NCBI RefSeq assembly: GCF_019649055.1
Contig: NW_026570467.1
Span: 33,537 to 97,536 of the forward strand
Origin: Paramacrobiotus metropolitanus
Taxonomy: Eukaryota > Tardigrada > Eutardigrada > Parachela > Macrobiotidae
DNA: 64,000 bases
Direction: 5' to 3'
Below the pieces are notes generated by a model. That model worked only from the letters and a program-made list of their open reading frames with translations. It was not told the DNA's origin and did no database searches. Positions within the stretch are counted from its first letter, which is position 1; each line of letters begins with the position of its first letter. A program made the translations under genes and the position numbers. Positions 57,065 to 64,000 of this stretch are shown one piece after another.

Positions 57065-60000
57065 CTAATCGGTGCTGATATCATTCGGCGAGAGCATGGT
57101 GACTAGCTCTTGCGCGGTCGCTCGCTTGTCCGCATCTAAGAGGAGACATTTACGAAGAAGGTCTTGAATATACGTCGGCATCGACTCGGGAACAAGAGGT
57201 ATATACCCCTCCGCAACCTTGGAAGCGTGGGTACGGTCTAGCAGTCCTTTTGCTAATTTGCTTCGACCGGCAGCGTTTCCCAGCAGTTCCGGGGGATTCC
57301 CAAAAAACAGGGCGGATAATCGCAGATACAAGCATCCAAGACTATAGATATCTGTTTTCTGATCCGGTCTTTCTGACTCAATACCATCATCCTCAACCGA
57401 TAACTTAAACAGTGGACGCAGAATCTCTGGACTGGCATAGAGAAGCGTGCCCATTCGTGAACCGATTTCAATGGCCTCCTTGGTGTCGTCAGCATAAGCG
57501 GCGTCGTCCATGTCGCCAATTACTAGGCTTTCCCGCCCTTTATGGGCCAACTGAATGAAGACATTAGCTGGTTTAATATCGGTGTGGATGAAATGCTGCC
57601 CATGTACGTAACAAAGACCCTCCGCGAGATCTCGCAGATAACCACGCAAAATCTTCTTGTCAAGAATGGAACCAGGCTTCTCCAGTTTTTTCATTTTTTT
57701 AGCCAGGTCGCCACCTACAAAACACACTCGCCGTACTACTGCACATGCACGCTCAACTGACAAATCACGGAAAATTCTTCGCAATCGCAACGAAAATCCT
57801 AAATAGATTCAAATATTTCGACTTGGTGACCTTTTTTATTTCTGAATCGTACCAATTTTTCCGAAGTTAACCGTTTTTTCTTGTTACTACTGTACACGAC
57901 GACCTAGTTCCTCATTAATTAAAAATTTTTAAAAAAATTTCGTATTACATTAAAACACAAGCGCATTCATCTAACGGCTATGAGCATGGCTGCCGCGATG
58001 CCCTTTTCTTGTTTAGTGCTCGCTCAATTACGTAAAGCGGTCAATGATTCGCTTGACCTACCATCGTACAGCGGCATCACAATTTCCACGGATAGCTGTT
58101 CTCCCGACTGCTTCGCTGCGATACACATGTATCGGACTACGTTTGAATGGTCCATTTGCAGCAGTTTGTTGAAACGCTCCATATCGCTAGCCAATGTTGC
58201 ACCGTCGCGCTCGCTGAGGCCTGCCACCTTAACTGCGACTGAATCCCCAATCAGCACGCCATCATCCGACGTCCCTTTCGCAGTAACCGTGCCTTTGTAG
58301 ACGGTACCGAATGCTCCATTGCCAGCTTCGTTCGTTTTATCATACTGGTATTTGAAATCACTGCCACCTTGATATACCACTGAGTCGTCCGTTTTCCGAC
58401 CATCTGATTAAATGTTCAGTTTAACACGCAGTTACAGCGTTAACAAAGTTCGTCGCTAATTATGTAAAAACGAGTAAACTACAATGACCATTCGTTTGAC
58501 AGTCCGCTATCTCGTTCCGAAGCATTGCACGTAGCGACTGCAGGCATCATGTACATATACACTCATGCTGATGGGGGCAAGGCAGTCGAGTTAACTATAC
58601 GAGCGACCTTCATCCTGTGCGTAGTGGAGAAGCGGTCGCATGGAACGCGACATATTGTAACACGGGGGTCACGTCACACATACAGTGGAACCTCCCGAAC
58701 CTGAACACTGTCGGTACGGAGTTGCTTGTTCAAGGTTCGAGGGTGTTCAGGGTTCAGAAATACTGCCCCCAGGGGCACCGACGCCCCTGGGGGAGCGCAT
58801 AAAATTCCAGACGTAATAATGTACGTAATATTAGTGCGTATCTTAATAAGCAAAAGGATATATGCTGTACTTTAATTTATTTCACGTCGTAGTTTATTAA
58901 TTAAATTGATTCGAATGTTATTTTTGTTTGCCATGTTGTCAAAGGTTATAATTTTCGTTTACTGAAACTATGGCTACGGATTTGTAGTGCATGAAACAAC
59001 TCGTTAATCTCTGCTAATCTACTTGCGATGAGATCCGTGAACACTTTGAACAGTTCCCGGATGCTTTCACTGTTTCGCACACAAAACGAAGCCGCTCTCT
59101 GTTCACGGTTGGAGGTCCGTTTTACGAAGCAAATGCATCACGGTACGCAGCCCAGTGTTCAAGGTTCAGAGGTGTTCAGGGTTTAGAGGTCCCCCCTAAT
59201 GTTATAGCTTACGAGAGCTAGGCGTACGAAAAAAATTGTTCAAGATTCGGGGCTGTACAGGGTTCAGAGGTGTTCAAGATCGGAGGTTCCACTGTATACC
59301 ATGCGCTAAATCGATAAAAGTTGCCATATGGCTAAAAAATCAAACTGCGGATGCACGCTTCCGACGAGGGAATGAATCTTTCTCTCTATCTGTATTGGCA
59401 GTTCAGAGGCTGGGAAAATTTGGTACGGGTTTTCCTAAATAATTCGTTTAATTGGCCGGGAAAATCCGCGACATTACCGGGTAGTCTCGATCGGCGGCAT
59501 TTCTGTATTTTTAATGTCCTTTGGCGACTGAAGATCTTGACGCTAACCTGTATATACTGTACTTTCGAGTGAACTGTGGACAAACCACTAGTTTTACCAG
59601 CGTCGGCTTGCAGCTAGCTAGTCGTAGTTAGCCATTAAGGCTGCTTGCTATTCCCTTCGACACACCCCTGCTGTGGTTATTTCTGTACGACTACGGTTTT
59701 GGCGAAGAACTGGGTTGGATCGAAGACACCGTAGAGTGCATAGATGATTAGAGTAAGTCTCGAACCTTTTAACCTTCTGCATTGGGATACTATGAAGGAA
59801 GCTGCCGACCCTCTTTTCCGAGCACGTTTTTACAAAGACTCGTGAATTTGACTGCTTACTGCAGTCTCTTCCTGCTGAAGATTTTCTCAGCATCCCAATG
59901 GTTTTTCTCGCCGTTTTTTTACTTATTATCTAAAATAATGATTCATCGCAATTCAGTAATTAACTAGCGTACCTTTCGTGGATGCTCTCGGCGTGGTTTT

Positions 60001-60894
60001 GCGTCCAGTGGCGTGGACGTTGGTCCACAGCTGCAATTATACGAGCACTGCATTCTAAATGAAAAAACAACTCTACCCTACAGCTACAAAATATGCAGAG
60101 CAATCGTGTTTAATTTATATATTCATGTACAAAACCGCCTGTACACGTACAGTTTCCTTCGTTGCTTTCTTGAACTGAGTTTCTTCGTACACTGGTGTGC
60201 GAACATGAGAACGTACTTCGTAAATATTTTTAGCTTTTCAAAAAATAAGAAGGGGCATATAGAAGTGTTAGAAAGAAAGGGGTAAAACTATTTCTTAAAC
60301 AAACAGACAGGTAACCCAACATACCTAAATACGAATGAAAATGGTCATAACAAGAAGAACAAAATTCTGTCTACACTTACCTAGGGTTGAAATTCAAACG
60401 ACTTTTGGCCGTTTTTGAAATGATTTGAAATGAAACTGATTTGAAATGAAATGATCTGAAATTTGAAATTTAAAAATGAATTATTTTAATAATTTTTTAT
60501 TCGGATATTTCGAAAATTTTTTCCTGGTATAAACAGGGATATTAACTAAATGGTTAACAATAACAGTTTTTTCACAGATTTTATCAACAGTTTCACTTTA
60601 TTGTATGAACTTTTAAGCAGATTTCATGGTTTTCTCCACTCAAAAGTAATTAAATAACACTTTAAAGGAAATTTTTTTCCATTTCAAATCGTTTCAAACG
60701 CATTTCACGTGGTTTCATAATTTCAAATGTTCACATTTCAAATCATTTCAAATCACATTTCAAACGGACCCTCGTTTGAATTTGAAATGATTTGATTTGA
60801 AGCTTGAAATGTGAAATGTTTGAAATTGTGATTTCAACCCTACACTTACCACACAAGCGCAAAGGCCAATCAGTAAATGGTAAAATATCCGCAT
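57065..60894 (-). CDS. Family-2 protein kinase with a signal peptide, copy G (intact, four exons)
   Basis: I join 60894-60850, 60030-59973, 58403-58062 and 57714-57065. All junctions are GT-AG and in frame, giving 364 residues. Exons 1 and 2 encode MRIFYHLLIGLCACV and LWTNVHATGRK, a typical signal peptide with likely cleavage after VHA (residue 22). The kinase domain has GNGAFGTVYKG (62-72), VAVK with Lys93, HTDIKPAN (192-199), DMD (216-218) for DFG, and YASPEI (241-246). A DADKRATAQELV end matches helix I of ordinary kinases. No membrane segment follows, so I infer a secretory-lumen or extracellular kinase. The dead copy H at 31791 preserves the same exons, phases and signal peptide. Two transposons sit in its introns. 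Confidence 0.8.
58683..59294. mobile_element. pogo/Tc1-like MITE in intron 2 of kinase G
   Basis: The terminal inverted repeats are CAGTGGAACCTCC and GGAGGTTCCACTG (13 bp), with TA on each side. The sequence matches pogo/Tigger-type ends. Both end regions repeat GTTCAAGGTTC and GGTGTTCAGGGTTCAGA. It is 612 bp long and carries no transposase. Confidence 0.75.
60382..60842. mobile_element. hAT-type MITE at the exon-1 splice donor of kinase G
   Basis: The terminal inverted repeats are TAGGGTTGAAAT and ATTTCAACCCTA. They are flanked by a perfect 8-bp duplication, CACTTACC (60374-60381 and 60843-60850). The interior is packed with ATTTGAAAT/ATTTCAAAT oligomers. The duplicated 8 bp are the last exon base plus the GTAAGTG donor on the gene's strand. 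Confidence 0.8.
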
Positions 60895-61830
60895 GATAAA
60901 GGCGTGCACCAGCAACTCTCCCAAAAATAACAATAATTCACTAAAGCAGGATCAGGTTTATTAACCGGCAACCGCTGTATACGCCAAAATGCAGACAGTA
61001 CATGTACAACAATTATGGTAATATGCGGAACTCGCTTCCTTTTATACAGTCGTTGAATCGTTCGTGCGCCACTCAACCATATCTGACCATACCACCCGCG
61101 TCAGCTTGATACGAAGAGTTTTTTTCCGGCAACATTGTCCCTGCTCGATTTGGGCATTTTTTCCGTATCGCCACACTTTCACGAAAATTTCGCCATGCTG
61201 CGGATAACAGCAACGTCGTGTCGCCGCCAACCACTTGAGGAGCAAGTGTCCGCGCAGTAGCACATGCCGACTCCTGTAATTTCTTGCTAGTACCCCGTCT
61301 TCCACTAAACGGTTTTACCGGCAACACAACCATGTATTACAAGCGGCAAAATTGTTGGAAATGTGCCTGCACTTAACTTTGAAGAATATTGTGGCATTCA
61401 GCGAATAATCCTTTTGTTGAAGTGGAAAGCATTCTTGTAATCTAAGGTGAAACTGAATGGCAACTTATTTCCAGTTAATTGTAGCAAAAGTGCTCGAACC
61501 GTTCGATGGATTTTTTGTTTTGTCTGGCACACCAAATAAACATTTTGCGGCTTCGTGCTAATGTTTCTTTTTTTAAGAGGAATGACCATTTGTTTGCGTT
61601 ACAAGTCAGCGTGGCCGGATGTATACAAATTGCGGCAGCGGAGAAATCGTCAACTTTCATACCGCAACCACTCAGTCAGTCTTTACTGGGACTTCGCAGG
61701 GGACCAGTATTGCGATACAAATCTGTGGCGTTCTTGCGTCTTTAGCTTCAGCGTTTGTAGCGCCACCTGTTGCACCGGTAAGCTAATTAGACAGTTGGAT
61801 GGATATTTTGGTTGTTTTTTCAATGGTTAA
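60895..61830 (-). promoter_or_regulatory. Upstream region of the intact family-2 kinase G
   Basis: It matches 31000-31790 on the opposite strand over several hundred bases, for example AGATTTGTATCGCAATACTGG and GTCGGCATGTG. Part of it also matches 45405-45640. ORFs in the region are broken differently in each copy. The transcription start is unknown. TTTTATACAG near 61040 is TATA-like. Confidence 0.5.
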
Positions 61831-62567
61831 AATTTTAGCAGTGACGCAGTGTGCCTGCGCTTGCACTTCTTGTTACTTTGACGGCTATTGCCTATTAAAA
61901 CAAAAAAACAATTAGCCAGTCCCTTGCAGAGTAAGGCTCTTATTCACTACCAACAAATACAGAGCATGTGTGTACTGTATGAATGCCGTCATGTTCTTTT
62001 TCAGCTTGAGTTTTGGTGCTAAAGCACATAAGTATAGAGTACATATTATTATTATAATATTAAAATTGATAATGGTATATACCATTTACCGGCGTATATT
62101 TATATTCGTCTGTAGCAGACTATGTACTCATATTATGTACATAAGTTCTATCGATGTGACTTTACACTGCGCTGTCAAGCAGGACATGTACCGCTGTTGT
62201 CGCGTTCGCCTACACGGTACGCTTAACAAAATTTCATATAATAATTATCTGTAAGCTACTAAATAATGCTCTGGATCGGCAGGGTTTTTAAGAAACCACA
62301 GTAAGATTTAGCAGGACAGTCCAATAACATTAAAGTAAAAGCTGGTGATGGCGCTAACCCCATTAATTAAAGTAACTGTCTTCAATGGAAATTTTCTTTG
62401 GTAGCGGATAATGGGTGTACGGTATTTGTAGCTAATTACATAGGCGCAGCGATTTTGTTTATAGAAAAAAGTCGCCATTAAGCCCACTTTTGAAGTGTGC
62501 CGCCGAAATGATCAAATAATTCATTTTGTGTCGTCAAGAAACACAAATTTATTTTGCGAAGAAGTAT
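61831..62567. other. Intergenic, no gene recognised
   Basis: AT-rich sequence. The 94-codon ORF at 61970 lacks motifs. Nothing else is supported. Confidence 0.35.
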
Positions 62568-63786
62568 TTACAAATCACGGCTTGTGAAAGGGTGTCTTTT
62601 TGTGTGAATCTGGAAACGCAAGGCGTCGCAAGGCAAACGCAATTTTGGTACACGGTTCCCGTTGATCTGGGACAGTTTATCCAACACCCGACGCGCAGAT
62701 ACTCTCTGGCTACTGGCGAAGCACAGGCAGTTGCGAGTACATGCTGCCAGCTCGGACGGAACGGGCGCGGCGTCATAGACGACAGGAACATACCCATGCA
62801 TAACCGCTATCGAAAATGCCAAGTCGGAGATAGCTTCAGTCGCACCCATTACTCTTCCGCTGACCGGATGCTGTAGTGTTTCCCGATAATCGCCGGTGAT
62901 ACTGCGGATCAACTGCAGCATGACACATCCCAAGCTCCACACATCCGTGGCCGAGTCGGGCAGTGGGGGCTACGTGGTGAGCGTGTTCCGAGGGCTTAAC
63001 GCAGCTGCCAATTCCGGAGACACGCAGCGCGCGCTGTTGCGGAAATACTTGTAATTCAGGGAGCTGACACTGCAGCGTTGAAGAGTAACGAGGCTGTCCC
63101 AGTCGGATATACGCAAAGTCTCACGTTGGGCGTTGAATCCATCGATTAGCACGTTTGCTGGTTTCAGATCGCCGTGAGTTATGCCGTTCTCGTGCAGGAA
63201 CGCCAGTCCATCTGCCAGATCCAGTGCGTGACCGATGGCATCTCCAACATTAAGCACAGTTCCGCTGTCCTCAGTTCGTTTCAGCTTACTTTGGAGATTG
63301 TCTAATAAAATCACCCAGTAATTAAACGTACATCTCATCTGCGTTCCATTAAAACACATACAACGCTTCTTAGAAACCTGTGCATGTATCTCCAAGCGTA
63401 AAGAATACAGCTGTGACCAGAGGATTACTGTGCTCATTATTTATTTGCTTACCAGAAAAATAGTCCATGATGAATTTCACCATGACATTAAAATACGTGG
63501 GGATAATGGTGACTTGATGGTAGTCCACCAAGTGATCGTGTTTCAGCTTCAGCATCATTTCAAATCTCTCCTGTAGCTTGGCATAGTTTTCTGGGTTTTC
63601 CACAAAACGTTTATCTCGTATTTTGAAAAATCTCACAGCAACAACGTCCGGTCCAACATAATTGCCGCGCTTCGTAATGCTGGCTTTGTAAGTGTTGCCG
63701 AAACTTCCTGATCCAATGAGGTCACAATCATCGTCCTCATAATGACAAGTGCTGCCAAAACGAACAGTTTGAAGTTGAATCGACAT
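62568..63786 (-). pseudogene. Family-1 protein kinase, copy F (single nonsense codon)
   Basis: I join 63786-63453 to 63301-62568; splice signals are GTAAGC and TTTTATTAG. It is in frame throughout except for TAG at 62970-62972, which replaces the conserved Trp codon of TTWP between SPE and DVWSLG. It has GSGSFGNTY, VAVRFF (Arg at the beta3 Lys), HGDLKPAN, ISDWDSL and CVSPEL instead of YMSPEM, and the C-terminus runs about 20 residues beyond that of its relatives. Truncation at TAG would remove helices F to I, so it should not fold as a kinase. The open frame continues upstream of the ATG to 63891, but the family start is 63786. Confidence 0.8.
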
Positions 63787-64000
63787 TCTGTCGCAGAAAC
63801 GAACAACGACGGGATCCCGGAAGCAATATGGGACAGGTATTTTGTTCAAGTGGAAAGGTAAGAATTCGTTGATAAAATTACTTGAAAGCACCAGCTGTAA
63901 ATTTAGTAATCAGCATTTGCTTCCGCAGAGTTTTCTACTGCTTCACTGGTGAAACGGCTTGGGTACGATGTAACTATTCAGGTTTATGACAAACGCAAAA

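Overview
This window is nuclear DNA of an animal. Spliceosomal GT-AG introns interrupt several genes, an astacin-type metalloprotease is present, and there are LINE, Ty3/gypsy, PIF/Harbinger, hAT-like, pogo-like, TTAA-type and Helitron-like transposon traces. I cannot name the species. A small invertebrate, possibly an ecdysozoan, is a guess. Nothing indicates a bacterium or organelle.

The dominant theme is two unusual, locally duplicated protein-kinase families. Family 1 has a two-exon plan: an N-lobe exon starting at ATG, and a C-lobe exon carrying HGDLKP, a D-x-D in place of DFG, and SPEM. It occurs six times: 764-1910 (-), 3537-4925 (+), 34935-36376 (-), 43279-44970 (-), 53380-56079 (+) and 62568-63786 (-). 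Only the copies at 34935-36376 and 53380-56079 read through as intact genes. The other four are broken by frameshifts, a perfect 50-nt palindrome, or one nonsense codon. Five of the six have Arg where kinases normally have the ATP-binding beta3 Lys. Family 2 has four exons, and its first two encode a secretory signal peptide ahead of a complete kinase domain. One copy is intact (57065-60894, -) and one is dead (31791-33854, +). A third locus keeps only upstream sequence (about 45405-45640).

Other genes are a secreted leucine-rich-repeat protein (19369-20721, +) with a broken relative (16156-18190, -), and a five-exon secreted astacin-like protease (25315-27139, -) with an altered zinc motif. 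A decayed relative of the protease's cysteine-rich N-terminus lies at 28665-29043 (+). The first 236 bases are the C-terminal end of a LINE reverse transcriptase.

Mobile DNA fills much of the rest. A gypsy element (36450-41685, -) has near-identical 244-bp LTRs and is bracketed by an unusual 76-bp direct duplication. A Harbinger element (47103-50926) has perfect 54-bp terminal inverted repeats but broken proteins. Two related TTAA-flanked foldback elements lie at 5204-5847 and 22343-22973. A hAT-like element lies at 6133-7447. An 8-bp-TSD element sits exactly on a splice donor (60382-60842), and a pogo-like MITE lies at 58683-59294. GC-rich satellite DNA occupies about 12.4-15.6 kb. Long stretches (7.4-12.4 kb, 20.7-22.3 kb, 50.9-53.3 kb, 61.8-62.5 kb) hold no gene I can support.
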